DNA of 64,000 nucleotides, from positions 7,378,001 through 7,442,000 of the forward strand of contig OX291545.1 of assembly GCA_946406115.1 (NCBI GenBank), in the 5' to 3' direction. Shown here in pieces: positions 35,028-46,854 of the stretch. The translations under genes were made by a program, and so were the position numbers. A model generated the notes under the pieces. It had not been told where the DNA came from. It ran no database searches and saw only the letters and a list, made by a program, of their open reading frames with translations. Source of the DNA: Apoda limacodes. Its lineage: Eukaryota > Arthropoda > Insecta > Lepidoptera > Limacodidae. Position 1 is the first letter of the stretch, and every line of letters starts with the position of its first letter.

Positions 35028-37004
35028 ACTATCGGACAGCGTATGGGCTTAGTAATAGGGCTCCGTTGGGCACCCTTTGGATACAGATGCTTAAAAATTA
35101 CACTTTATATCAACAACTCAAAAGCTGAAATGTGGTGCTCAAAGAAAAACCGAAGGTAGTTAAGTAGTGAAATAGAAAAAAACCATTTTTTTCTGATTCT
35201 GTTAGTTCTGATAGTTAGTTACAAACTAAAGTTTTCCATAAAAGCCGTTTTTCAAAAACAAAACTCCATACTATATAAGTCAGGAAAAGGTTCTCTACGA
35301 ATCTAATTAAGCCGCTAACAATGTATCCTTTCCTGTCCATAATCGAAGCGTAAATCAAATACGTATCACACTCATCTCGTTACACAAACGTGATAAAAAG
35401 GGATGTTAACACAATGTAGCCCAAGCCAATTTCCTGGCCTCCCTCACAAACACAAATTGTGGGAGGAACGTTACACCTTTTTCCACACAATAACACAACA
35501 CGTACGCACAAGTTAATTCAAACGTGATGTTTGCTACGTGGCATGAATGATAACTGTACGTAACGTTACATTAAATAATACTTTTTACGTTACTTTTTAC
35601 TTGTGTTACTACCACTGTGGTTGTGAATATAGAATTTATTTTTGACTTTAATATACTTATTTATTTCGCTTCTTCCGGAAGCGAGAATCAGAAAATAAAA
35701 CGTTTTTCGAGAAGGTATTTAAACCGTAAAAGCTGCATCACAATGTATTTTAACAGATATACAGACAAAATAAGACAAAAATAGTCCAAAGATCTGGTCG
35801 ATCCTATAACAAATATATGACACAAAGACGTCTCTGAACCCCACTGAAGTGTTTTAAAATGTTGTATTTATTGAATTGAAATACTTTTTAATCCAGGTAG
35901 TAGTAAATAAATAAGTTTATGGAGGTAAAGTGTGCTATTATTTTAAAGATATCACGCCAGATAGAACATGAACGGATGCAATCCTGAAAATCTTAACCCT
36001 AGCCCCTAAAGTTTATAAGCATTTCTATGTCTCGAGCTTCATTTCAAAAACAACTAGAAAAAATTTTTTTTTTACCATAATGTTCTTGTGAACCCTGTCC
36101 ACCCAGTCTTTCAATACCTCCGATATTCGATCTTCTTATTAAGCTTTCAGCTTTGATGTCTTGAATCGATTCCGGATCGGCGTCCGCGGCGTGGGAACGG
36201 AAAACGGTCACCGATTGTATTACGCTTAGAAATTAATGCTAGCTCTATATTTATAAGATATAATTGAGGGCTATTTGTGAAGGATGGGGAATGTTTTGCA
36301 AATTATGTAATACCATTAACAAAACTCAGAAACAGACGCGTTGGTTTGGGCAAACGTCCCGATTCAACACTGCAGTTGCTGCTGATTTCCCGAACTGGCG
36401 AAAACGAAGGTGGTTAAAGGTGTCGATGGTGATTTAAGGTGTCGATGGAAATGGGAATCAATCCATAGCGACAAAGGAACTTTTCACCAGCTTAGGCTTA
36501 CCTCTTAATGAATAACTGGGCAGAAGAAAGTTATAAGTAACCATCAAATACAAGGTCGGAGTCACTAGTGGTACATAGTATGCTAGTAAATGATCCGTCA
36601 CATGCTTACGAAGTTTAAGTAATCTAACACACATGGTACTTACGTAGTATGTTCGCGTCATTTGTCTGAAATTGTTTGCATTGTATAAAGTTTGGTCCTT
36701 GGAAGTTGTTTACCTTAAGGCTGATATCTAGCTTCTTGAAAACTTTAAGGTAGGCTTAGTTGCATATTAAAGTATGCGCACAACAGAACCTGTGTAAGAA
36801 TATTGATGTTTTGAATACATAATTCAACAGGAATCTATTTTTCGAGTTTGATTAGTCCAATTGCTGTTAATCTGCTATCTGTCAGTCTGTCCGAATATGT
36901 CACGACACTTTAGCTCGTAAGCGCAAAAATTTGTTATTTGTGTTAATATCTAATTTACATTTGTAATGTAGTCAGGAAAAAACAAATTCTTGCACAACTA
37001 CTAT
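35028..37004. other. Unassigned stretch
   Basis: 35050-35090 ('tagtaatagggctccgttgg') is a short-repeat fragment. 35330-35540 is slightly less AT-rich ('ccaagccaatttcctggcct', 'caaattgtgggaggaacgtt') but I find no frame or family. No gene supported. Confidence 0.4.
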
Positions 37005-37009
37005 ATTTT

Positions 37010-37405
37010 TAGGGTTCAGTCAGTTCAGGAATCCTATTACTAAGACTCGGCTGTCCGTCCGTCTGTCACCAGGCTGTATCTCATGAACCGTAATAGTTAG
37101 ACAGTTGAAATTTTCACAGAAGATGTATTTGTGTTGCCGCTATATCAACAAATACTCAAAAACAGAACAAAATAAATATTAAAGAGGGCGCCCATACAAC
37201 AAACGTGATATTTGTGCTAGATTTTGCTCGATATTGATAACGGCCACAGGAAGACGCTTTAAATATTCACAGAATATTTAGTTATACAGTCACTTTAAAA
37301 ATTAATAATTTGATTAAAATAAAACAAATATTTAAGGGGGACTCCCATACAACCGATTTTTTTTGCAGTTTTTATAGTTATTGCTAAGTAACCCATCGTG
37401 CGCGT
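37010..37405. repeat. Short interspersed repeat, family B, copy 2
   Basis: 'gtccgtccgtctgtcaccag', 'gctgtatctcatgaaccgta', 'tagttagacagttgaaattt' and 'gggggactcccatacaacc' match 8395-8850 in order, ending near 'cccatcgtgcgcg'. Confidence 0.8.
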
Positions 37406-37799
37406 TTTTTTTTTGTCTGTTCGATAATTACGCAAAAACTACTTTGATATAACTCGTAAGTTTTAGGTTTATCTCAAAAACTTCGTTATAATTACAATCG
37501 TTTAAAAAAAACAGGATTTATCTGTTTTTGACGATATGGGATATATATTTTTATTATTATTAAATTATACATTACACATACAATTTTCATTAATATTGTA
37601 TGTTTATACTTACGTATTTATTTATCATATAGTATTATTGTATTTTGTTAGGCCTCTTTTTTTGAATTTGAAATTTATCAGATTTCAGAAATACCCCAAG
37701 GTGTAAGGTACCTACACGATATCGCATTATGCAATAACTCCGCCTTAGTCCATAAATACCTATTTATAGTTTGTATTTACGTTGTATAGTTTTTATTTT
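37406..37799. other. AT-rich stretch, nothing recognised
   Basis: No gene or repeat family recognised between the family B repeat and the LINE 3' UTR fragment. Confidence 0.4.
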
Positions 37800-37940
37800 T
37801 ATTATTATTATACATTCTTTATTGCACAAAAAATAGAATACAAAAAACAGTAAAAAACAAATAAAGTATCTATCTTAAGGCTAAAGGCGGTCTTATCGCT
37901 AAAAAGCGATTTCTTTAGCGCGACCTGCGGGGTAGAAGAA
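37800..37940 (-). repeat. LINE 3' UTR fragment
   Basis: 'attctttattgcacaaaaaa', 'ggcggtcttatcgc' and 'aaaagcgatttct' match the 3' UTR of the LINE end at 2020-2160. No coding part is left. Confidence 0.65.
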
Positions 37941-38137
37941 ATATAAGTAATATAATATAATAGGAAGTGCATGTAAATTAATATTTATAAGTTTTACAAA
38001 TCAATAAATATTATATAATATATCTATGATAGAATAGTACAATGTAATATATCAAATCATACATATATACACATGCATTTTATTATAAGTTATATTAAAT
38101 GTAAGAGTTAAATATATAAATAAAAAAACATTGGGTT

Positions 38138-38768
38138 AAAAAACCGGCCAAGTGTGAGTTGGACTCGCGCACCAAGGGGTTTATGTAACCTACAAACACT
38201 AACAAAAATATTTAAATATTTGAGTTGATTGAATGAAAGGTACAGTGTGGTTTACGATTTATGACGTACTAAAAAAAAACTACTTACTAGATCTCGTGCA
38301 AACCAATTTTCGGTGGAAATTTGCATGGTAATGTACATCATATATTTTATTTAGTTTTATCATTCTCTTATTTTAGAAGTTACAATGGCCCACACACACA
38401 TTTTACCACTTTGGAAGTGTCTCTCTTGTAAACAATTCAGTTTAGAAAAAAATGATGTTTGTAACCTCAATATCATTTTTGAAAACCTATTTAACTAAAC
38501 CCACACGTACTATGGGTTTGATGAAAAAAAAATTTTTGAGTTCCAGTTCTAAGTATGGGGAACCCCAAAAATTTATTGGTTTTTTTTTTCTATTTTTGTG
38601 TAAAAATCTTAATGCGGTTCACAGAATACACCTGCTTACCAAGTTTCAACAGTATAGTTCTTATAGTTTCGGAAAAAAGTCGCTGTGACATACGGACGGA
38701 CAGACAGACAGACATTACGAATCTACAAGGGCTCCGTTTTTTGCCATTTGGCTACGGAACCCCAAAAA
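38138..38768 (+). repeat. Short interspersed repeat ('ggccaagtg...ggctacggaacccc')
   Basis: The head 'aaaccggccaagtgtgagtt' and 'ggactcgcgcaccaa', and the end 'aaaagtcgctgtgacatacg', 'gacggacagacagacagaca' and 'ccatttggctacggaacccc' make a full-length copy of a widespread lepidopteran repeat. The motif 'gctgtgacatac' near its end is also the core of the 21-bp satellite at 56963. Confidence 0.75.
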
Positions 38769-39649
38769 AGCACTATAAATACTCTGCTAAATAAAAATTT
38801 TGCAAAATCGTATTACAAAATAGGCTGAAACTTATATAAGACAAAATCACAAGTAAGTACGTAAAAAATTTTCAAATAATCGTAGTTATAAACTTGTGAC
38901 TGCACGTACCTACCTCATAATTTATCATAACTAACACACACTTCTTCTTGAACAAATCCTTGTTATAGACTGTGTTACTGCTAGCTATTATTATTTATTA
39001 TTTACCATTGCAAATTCTCAATAAATTAAAGATATCCACTCTAGACAGGCTAGTCTATTGATATAGAAACATAGAAATTAATTATTCTATTCCGTTGCCT
39101 CGATAACCGAGATTATTGTATTCACTGTGTTTTGAAGCTTTTCATGAAATTTCATGAAAACATATATAGGAAACTGTCCAATTTAACACACCGTTTTAAT
39201 AAACTGCGTGTAGTTATAAATATATTGCCGTCGAACTGATCACACTTATAGATAAGTTACAATGTGAAAAGTATCAGCTACTTGCAGCACCGATTTACGC
39301 AGCGCAAGGTCCGTTCTCGTGTGAACAACTAGTTTCTTCAAGCATCATCCGTGGGATCCGCATCGCATCGCAACGCAACTCGGTGTAAATTGACCCTAAA
39401 GAGAACATGTAACTGATTTTCTTAATCTGGACTGTTTTCGTTAGATAGGCCACTATAAGATGATTTATGGCTTCTGACTTGGCTTAAAGTCTGCAGTTAT
39501 TATATAACACCCAGGACCGACAGTTTAACGTGATCTCCTCATTAATTATATTCAGCACGAAGGAGTTCGGGAAAATGTATCACTAGCTTAAACGGTTTTT
39601 TTTGCAATTTTTAACACGCACCCAACTAGCACTTGACCAGTTTTAATTT
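38769..39649. other. Unassigned stretch
   Basis: 39290-39390 is less AT-rich ('atccgcatcgcatcgcaacg') with no frame or known family. Confidence 0.35.
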
Positions 39650-39850
39650 TTTTTATCTTTATATATAAAAATTACGTGTCACGTTGTTTGTCCGCGATGG
39701 ACTCCTAAACCGATTATGATAAAACTTCGTAACTATCTGTTATTTGATCCAACTTAAAAGATAGTATAGCTTACATTTCAATTTACAGTCGCAATATTAT
39801 ATTATTGCAAATTATTTGTCTATTATATATAAACGATAGACCAAAAACAC
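39650..39850 (+). repeat. Short interspersed repeat, family D, forward copy
   Basis: 'ttatatataaaaattacgtg', 'gttgtttgtccgcgatggac', 'tcctaaaccgattatgataa', 'aacttcgtaactatctgtta' and 'tttgatccaacttaaaagat'. The complement of all these blocks occurs at 40280-40520, so the two copies face each other. Confidence 0.75.
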
Positions 39851-40279
39851 CAAAAACTTTATTTCTTATTAGGAAATCCGCCATACCAAAGTACTTACGT
39901 AGATTCTAAGTAATTTGACCATACTCTGTGAAATTTCAAAATTCTGAAATAGGCAACAGACAGAATGCGAAGATTTAGCAATAGGGCTCCGAAAAGACCG
40001 AAGTAAGCGTAGGTACTTGTCCTTCTGATATTACTCGGCCTTTGCTGGATTTCATGCCTGGATAGTAATACAGTGGTATATATTACAATCTTATTAATTA
40101 TGATATTTTCTCCCCTCTTTGTAATAGGCAAATAAAATATGACTTAAATTCTGATTTTTTAAATTAAACTATTCACATTGTTAAGCTTGTTTGTAAGTAT
40201 TTTAATACAAATTATGTATTTATTAGCTGATTCACTATAATATTTAGTTTATCATTTTTTTGTTTTTTATTTATTATAT

Positions 40280-40520
40280 ACTAGCTGTCCCGGCGAACGT
40301 TGTTCCGCTGCCGTCCCTCTGTACCCGGCGAAAGTTGGTTTTTACCTATAATGCCCGAGTCCGGCTCGCACTTGACATATCGAGATAAAAACTATCCTAT
40401 CTTTTAAGTTGGATCAAATAACAGATATTTACGAAGTTTGATCAAAATCGGTTCAGTAGTTTAGGAGTCCATTGAGGACAAACATTGTGACACGAGATTT
40501 ATATATATTAAGATAAGATA
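40280..40520 (-). repeat. Short interspersed repeat, family D, reverse copy
   Basis: Opens on the + strand with 'actagctgtcccggcgaacg' and 'ttgttccgctgccg', a very common lepidopteran repeat end, and continues with the complement of the 39650 copy ('tcttttaagttggatcaaat', 'aatcggttcagtagtttagg'). Confidence 0.8.
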
Positions 40521-41114
40521 AGATTAGTAACTATTGGATGCTAGCAATCAACCAGTATTGTAATTAGTTTGTAAAGCAATTTGTTGTTAATTCTCTTGAC
40601 AATTTAAAAGTATTCCTAGTAAAGTAACCCATTTAAATAAAAAGATTTTTAATTTAATATTTTTGACTACCATATATTTTGCACCACTAACTAACTTTTT
40701 ATGCTTTTCTCTATTATCAATGGACAACTGATACATAATCTGGTCTCTATCTAATTTTATCTAATAATAATAAATAGACACTCTACACTCTAAAGGTTCT
40801 CAAAGTACATAAAATGAAATTATAATGTCGCAAGTGTTACCGATCTGGAAGCTAGAGTCGAACTGTCACGTGAAACAAAGAGAATCTTATTCATGGCAAA
40901 AGTGCTGACGCGGAAAACGGGCAGTAAGCCTTACTATATACAGCAAGTATATATAACAGCCCCCGGGGTCGAGACTAAACTTCCACCTGAAGGGTGAAGT
41001 TTACAGCAGGAAGTTCTGAACTTAGGTTGTGGAGACACAGAGTGTTCTGTTACAAGAGCTAATTTTATAGCCGGTTCTATCTGTAGATCCTCTTTAAAGG
41101 GTTTTTGCATTACA
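40521..41114. other. Unassigned stretch
   Basis: 40850-41080 is less AT-rich ('aacagcccccggggtcgaga') but shows no frame or known family. Confidence 0.35.
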
Positions 41115-43680
41115 GGTGTCAGATTTATTATTATTATTATAAAAATTATAGATGAGCAGCATGAGATGCTGGTGTGTCTATCTAAAGTGATGTAAATGTC
41201 TTAGTCCTTTTCACTAAAATATTATTCACTTAATATGTCATTCTTGTAAGTCGACACACTTGGAGTCTTTAAACCATTTATCTAGTCCATTTTTAAAAGA
41301 GTTGACTGAATCGGCTGAAACTACACTGGCCGGCAATCTGTTCCAAGTTTCCACAACACTATTACGAGTGGTGTGCAATATTGGTTTCTGATCTGAAGCG
41401 CGTGATAGTAAGATGGTGTCTTCTTGAGTGTCCATGAGAGTTTGCATCCTTCAAGACAAACATGTCACGTATGTGAGGTAGGTTGTAATTGCATGTCAGG
41501 ATTTTATATGTCTCGATTAGATCACCCCTCATACGCCGATCTTGTAAATTTGGCAGCTTTAGTATTTTAAGCCTCTCCTCATATGATTTTCTTTTTAGTC
41601 CAAATGGTATTTTAGTAGCCTTCCTTTGAACACTTTCTAAAAGAGTGATGTTATTTACAAAATATGGACTCCATACCTGAAACGCATACTCAAGCAAAGG
41701 TCTTACGTATGTCTTGTATATTTTTATAAAAGTTGCTATGTTGATGAACTGAAAGGATCTCTGTATCCCATAAAGGAAAGACTTAGCTTTTCTCACTAGT
41801 GCACTTATATGATCTGCCCATTTTAAATTTCTAGTAATTAATATCCCCAAATCTTTCTGTGAGTTTACAGTAGAAATCGGTGCGCCATCAAGCCAGTATG
41901 TTTGACGTGGATTGTTGTTCCCTAGGTGCAGCACTGTACACTTATTTGCATTAAGTTTCCACTGTTGAGACCATTCATGTAAACGATCAATGTCATTCTG
42001 TAATTGTCCTGATTGTACCAGTGGGTTACCAAAAAATTTACCATCGTCTGCAAAGAAGTTGGCTGAAGATTTTAGCAAAGCAATCAAATCAGTGACAAAA
42101 ATGCTAAATAACGTTTGGCAAGCACACTTCCCTGTGGGACTCCACTTCCCTGAGAACTTCTCTTGTCCGTGATAACGTTTCTGCAACTCGTACTTGGAAT
42201 GTGCGTTGTGTAAGGTATTCCTTAATCCAGTTCAAAAGTTTGCCCCTGATGCCGAAATGCTCTAGCTTTAATAATAATCTACTTTGTCAAAAGCCCGTTT
42301 AAAATCAAGATAAATAACATCAACTGGATTTTTATGGTTCAGCTCCGTGGTCCAGGCATAAACAGAGGATATGAGATTTGTAACTGTTGATCGCATTTGT
42401 ACAAAGCCATGTTGATGAATCGATATAACATTTTCTCTATTGGGGAACAATTTTAGTTGATCTAGTATTATCTTCTTCATGCATTTACAAATAATGCTTT
42501 TTAGGCTAATAGGTCTGTATTTAGATGGATCTGCCGTGTCACCACTCTTATACACTAGTGTCACTACTGCATGCTTCCACTCTTGAGGTAGTTTGGCTGT
42601 TTCAAAAGAAAGTTTCATGACTTTACATAATATAGTTACAAATATGGTAGGGTCTTTTTTCAAAATACAGCTAGGAATATTATCAGGACCAGGAGCTGAT
42701 CTACTATCAAGTTCTCTAAGTACTTTGTAAACAATATCATTTGTAAATAAGATGTCAGTCAAAGAGTTTTCAAAACGTGCTAGGTTTTCAATCACTGGAT
42801 TGACCGTGAGATCAGGTTCCTGAGAGTACGCTTTTTAGAATTCAATGGAAAAAGTCTCGGCTATATCAGCAGGCTCAGTAACCAGATTACCTTGGGTATC
42901 ATTGATCGCTGGTGGAATGCCAACTTTTGTTGTAGTTGCTCTTATTATGTGTGAAAAGAACCCTTTTTCACCTTTACTAAGTATATTTGCTTCGAACTTT
43001 GCCCGTTTCCTTCTGAATTCAGCCACACACCTATTGTTAATTGCTCTATACTTTTCATAGTCCTCTTTGGTACTGGTCAATGAGTATACTTTCCATAATT
43101 TTCTTTTTTCTTCTGTCAAGAGCATGATGTCATTATCGATCCAAGGCTTGTTAGCTTTCTTTTTTTTATCTTTTGGAGTGGAGCGTATTTTTCAATATTT
43201 TTGTATAGGATATCCTTCACAGTCTACCAGGATTCCTGAATATCAGCTTGAAGGGGTAAATTGTCAAAAGCTGATATTAGATCTCTATAAAACAAGTCAT
43301 AATTTATGCATTCATAGTAGCATTTGTATTTTGTATTGTGGCTGTGGTTATGTATCAAACACTGCAATTTAAATTCCAATACACAGTGATCACTCTTTCC
43401 TATAGGAGGACTGTGCTTTAATTCTAATATTTGCAGAATTATAATAACTATGACAGATATAATATTAGTAACATATGAGTAATACAATATTCTGTTTAGA
43501 CATTGCAATATCGAAGTCCTTAACGATTTGGCTGCAGGCTTTAGCGTGTTCTGATAACAAGGTGTCTTGGTTAGCGTAACTCAAATTTAAAGTGGGGGTT
43601 TCGTATTTATTTTTCTGAAATTTAATTGAATTGCAACAAGAGTCATTTATGATGTTAAAGTTCATTTTACTGGTTGAATA
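41115..43680 (-). pseudogene. CR1-like non-LTR retrotransposon (endonuclease end to 3' tail)
   Basis: Minus strand. 43508-43224 ends the endonuclease ('HSPPIGKSDHCVLEFKLQ', the SDH motif). 43125-42835 is the linker ('FRRKRAKFEANILSKGEKGF'). 42795-42268 starts the reverse transcriptase ('LRELDSRSAPGPDNIPSCIL', 'YKSGDTADPSKYRPISLKSI', 'VIYLDFKRAFDKVDYY'). 42186-41362 continues with 'FSIFVTDLIALLKSSANFFA' plus DD (FADD intact), 'DLGILITRNLKWADHISALV' and 'VRPLLEYAFQVWSPYF'. The last part, in another frame (41447-41238), has 'RNSVVETWNRLPASVVSADS'. Two to four frameshifts break it. The 3' end is an ATT repeat at about 41124-41140. Confidence 0.88.
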
Positions 43681-44558
43681 ATAATGACCTTTGTATATTT
43701 AGATACCAATGTCCTGTCTTTAAAATAGGCTATACTAGTATCAGGGAGGTTCAGTATACCTAAACCGTAAACAGCAATTTCGTTAGTATCAGTTTTATGA
43801 CAGTCAATGGATGGTTTAGATTATTCGCTAATCACGTTAAGTCATTTCTAACTTAATAAAGTTTGCCAAGATTAGCAGATCAGGGTTGTGGAGCTAGGGT
43901 AGGTGTCTAAAGACTAGCATATATAAAATTCTGTAGTTATTTAAAATATTAAACTTACAATAAAAGGACTTATCTCTTGTTATGCCTATGTATTTAGTGG
44001 AAGGTATAATGGCGGTATATATGCTATTTTTTGTTGGGAATGTAGCTGGAAAATGTACACAATTGTAAAATCATATTCTGCAGGAGACACTAATGATATA
44101 TTCATAACAAAAACAATTTTATTATCACTGTAATAACTAGACACTGTTGATATATTAATATATGAGGCATAATTAGGATATGAGGCCGAGGAAGAATTGT
44201 ATATCTTTAGGACAACTCGTTGTGTATGGTCCTCTCTCAGCTTTAAGCTGTAATTTAGGGCTCCTTTAGGTCCCTTTAGACGACATAGGACAGACAGACG
44301 TGGTCTATTTAGGTACACCAATAACGTCCTATGAAGGTAACTCAAGGCGCCTTGTAGTTTAATATGGGTTAGCTTGTACCTGTCATCATTGACGAAACAC
44401 TGGCTTTAATATAATTTTATGCATTAAATCCGTTCTATCAGTAGTTTAAGATAGTGTGCAATAAATATTAATTTTATTTTCCATTTACTCAGTTAAGTAC
44501 TTGTGCATTTGCGATGAACATTCTGTTGTATTTGTATTACTCATGACATTGATTTTTA
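43681..44558. other. Unassigned stretch
   Basis: A 119-codon minus-strand frame (44345-43986) has no recognisable domain and looks like chance. No repeat family recognised. Confidence 0.35.
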
Positions 44559-44811
44559 GACGCTTTGTTGACCATTACTATACGCATTGAATGCGCTCTC
44601 TATGCGCACATTCAATCGTTTTGTTGACCGAAAATTAATGCGCTATGACGTCACTTCCAGTCCGCATTCAACGCATTGGCTGCACATGCTCGGATTAAAA
44701 ATTGTTTGATGCGCTGTCAAATAGTCAACGGCCTTGCTTACATTTGGTGACCAGGACGATTTCAATGTCTATGCGATGTCATAGCTCTTTAATGCCGTCA
44801 ACAAAACGCAG
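44559..44811. mobile_element. MITE of the CGTTTTGTTGAC family, beside the first PDE1 coding exon
   Basis: Left end 'gacgctttgttgacc', right end 'gtcaacaaaacgcagc', an inverted pair. Inside are 'tccgcattcaacgcattggc', 'tgcgctgtcaaatagtcaac' and 'gatgtcatagctctttaatg'. The last block and the right end are nearly identical to the copy at 59579-59786; the middle matches 23640-23870. It ends 60 bp before the PDE1 start codon. Confidence 0.75.
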
Positions 44812-44870
44812 CTTTTGTTTGTCCTTTTAAGTAAGACATTGGATATCAGGGTCAGATCAATGATTGTAAA
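44811..44870 (+). promoter_or_regulatory. Possible 5' UTR acceptor and start-codon context of PDE1
   Basis: A pyrimidine-rich run 'gcttttgtttgtccttttaag' minus its last base ends in AG at 44830-44831, a plausible acceptor. An in-frame TAA sits just upstream, and no ATG in the PDE1 frame occurs before 44871. The start has A at -3 (aaaATG). This supports 44871 as initiator, with a 5' UTR either spliced at 44832 or continuous with the MITE. Confidence 0.4.
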
Positions 44871-44979
44871 ATGATGGTTGGTGTTACAGTGGCGAGTCCT
44901 CCGGGTGGGCCAGGCGCCCCGCGAGAAGAGGCGCCCCATCCACCGCCACCCCCCGCGCCCCGCAACGGCACCCCTCCTA
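44871..44979 (+). CDS. Pde1c: PDE1 (calmodulin-dependent phosphodiesterase), first coding exon
   Basis: Thirty-six codons plus one base: MMVGVTVASPPGGPGAPREE, then a proline-rich run (APHPPPPPAPRNGTPP), leaving in phase 1 at a GTAAGC donor (44980). The block is strongly GC-rich in an AT-rich setting. Joined to 51685 it stays open and continues into a recognisable PDE1 segment. N-termini of PDE1 proteins vary between isoforms through alternative first exons, so this should be one isoform start; others may exist. The enzyme hydrolyses cAMP and cGMP and is activated by Ca2+/calmodulin. I cannot confirm this exon by homology, only by phase, composition and splice sites. Flanking features: a MITE 60 bp upstream and a 6,705-bp intron downstream. 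Confidence 0.65.
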
Positions 44980-44981
44980 GT

Positions 44982-45654
44982 AAGCACGGCTTTAGGGACA
45001 AGGTGGCTGTTGCGTTACTTGCACACCTTTTTTTTCTAGTATATACATAACAACATAACAAAACATAACTAGCTATATATTACGCATGTATATATTTATT
45101 TATATTTATACATATGCATAATCAAACAGATATACCTACACAGATAAAAATATTTTTATGTAACAAAGGTACGCATATAAATTTACCAGTATTTTGTTAA
45201 ATCACTTTGAACGCATCACAGCCATCTTGTCAATTCGTGCACGTTCAAATTTTACGTTTTGGTGACATTGCATTTTGCACTTTATTTTTGATTTTGAAAC
45301 TCGAAGGTTATATACTGAAATGAATTTCCACAACAAAAGTCTACCTCCGTACATTTATAAATTCACAATCCTAAAATGCGGATATTGCGAGCCCTGTGTT
45401 GTGATTTGACTATAGCTGACTTCAAATATCGGAAAGCAATACAGTTTACAGTCAACTCACGAAATCTAATTACAAAATGATAACTGAGAGAGAGTTTGAT
45501 TTACTATAAGCAAGTTCTGACTTGTCATTCAAATCGATAACCATTAAATTTATACCAATAAACATAGGCGTAAAGAGTGAATGAATTTGCTTATTGTTAA
45601 AGACGGTAGCAAAATTCAAAGTTTAAGTGCGACAGAGGAGATAATAATAGAGAA
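44982..45654. other. Start of PDE1 intron 1, nothing recognised
   Basis: AT-rich intronic DNA without a clear repeat. Confidence 0.4.
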
Positions 45655-45796
45655 GAGAAATAAGTTGACACAACGAATTTTGGGTACGCCTATGGGTAAT
45701 AGGGGAGAGAAATAAGTTGACAACGAATTTTGGGTACGCCTATGGGTAATAGGGGAGAGAAATAATTTGACACAACGAATTTTGGGTACGCCTATG
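45655..45796 (+). repeat. Three-unit tandem repeat, 50-52 bp
   Basis: Units start at 45655, 45707 and 45757. Each has 'gagaaataagttgacacaac', 'gaattttgggtacgcctatg' and, in the first two, 'ggtaatagggga'. Unit 2 lacks two bases ('gacaac'). Confidence 0.9.
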
Positions 45797-46180
45797 TAAA
45801 TAGCAGGGATTTAAACATTAATTTTAATTAGCCATTTTATTCTAACCATCTCACAATGATCCAAAAAAAGGAAAATGTACTATTTACAGTAATAATGTAA
45901 TAATACAGTTACTTGGGTTAGGTAAATAAATAACTTTCGTGTTTCAAAAGAATTTGTATTACACCCTTTTACCTATTTCTCTTTTTGTAGTTTAGTATTT
46001 TGGAATGTATACGTATTCTTTATTATTATTATTTTTACTTTATTTTGTAGGTACTTGACATTCCGTATCATGTTTAGTAGTTGACGTTACCTTAGATAGG
46101 TACTTGTACCTATTATTAAAATTCAAAATTTAAGGTCACTTATATTGGAAATGTGAAAGTTTGTAAGTTTGTTTATTTTG
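45797..46180. other. PDE1 intron 1, nothing recognised
   Basis: AT-rich intronic DNA without a clear gene or repeat family. Confidence 0.4.
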
Positions 46181-46580
46181 TTCGTTACTCAATCACGTCG
46201 TAACGGAGCATCCAATTAGCAGAGCAATTGTTAAAGAGATGGAGAAAAAAAAAAATTCAAAGATATTTTTACATCTCCGGCGGACTGTACCTGTGAGGAC
46301 TTAAGCATTTAATATGAATTTCAACTATGGTACCTTCACGAGCTTCTGAAAAAGGGTCTTGACAGACAGACAACCTAGTGTTCGTTACTCAATCAGGTCG
46401 TAACGGAGCATTCAGTTAGCAGAGCGATAGTTAATGAGATGGAGAAGGAAATTAATTCAAAGATTTTTTTACATCTCCGGGGGATTGTACCTGTAGGGAC
46501 TTAAGTATTTAATATTAATTTCAACTATGATACCTTCACGAGCTCCTGATAAAGGGTCTTGACAGACAGACAACCCGGTG
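46181..46580 (+). repeat. 200-bp tandem duplication within a short interspersed repeat
   Basis: Copies at 46181-46380 and 46381-46580, period exactly 200 bp, with 'ttcgttactcaatca[c/g]gtcg' at the start and 'aaagggtcttgacagacaga' at the end. The second copy runs on into 'gtttcggttttatgcctttt', a short-repeat end. The copies differ at many positions, so the duplication is not recent. Confidence 0.9.
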
Positions 46581-46854
46581 ATCCTATATACGTTTCGGTT
46601 TTATGCCTTTTGAGACACGGAGCCCTTAACCCCTTAGGGTAGATACTTACTTTTATGGTTGTTTTTTATATTTTCTTTGTCATGAATAGGTAAATACAAC
46701 AATTGTCAATCAAATGTACAGTTTATTCTTTTCACACTGGATCTGCATGCATGATGTGATCTTATTTGAATATTTAATCTGTGTTCTCTGTTGTATTATG
46801 AACCCTTTTTTGTACACATTTAAATTTGTAGAATGCATACATAGATGAAATTAC

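Noticed and set aside
43986..44345. 119-codon minus-strand open frame
   Set aside because: No domain or motif, AT-driven codon use, and no splice or start context.
44769..45061. Gly/Arg-rich minus-strand frames
   Set aside because: These are the antisense shadow of the GC-rich first PDE1 exon.
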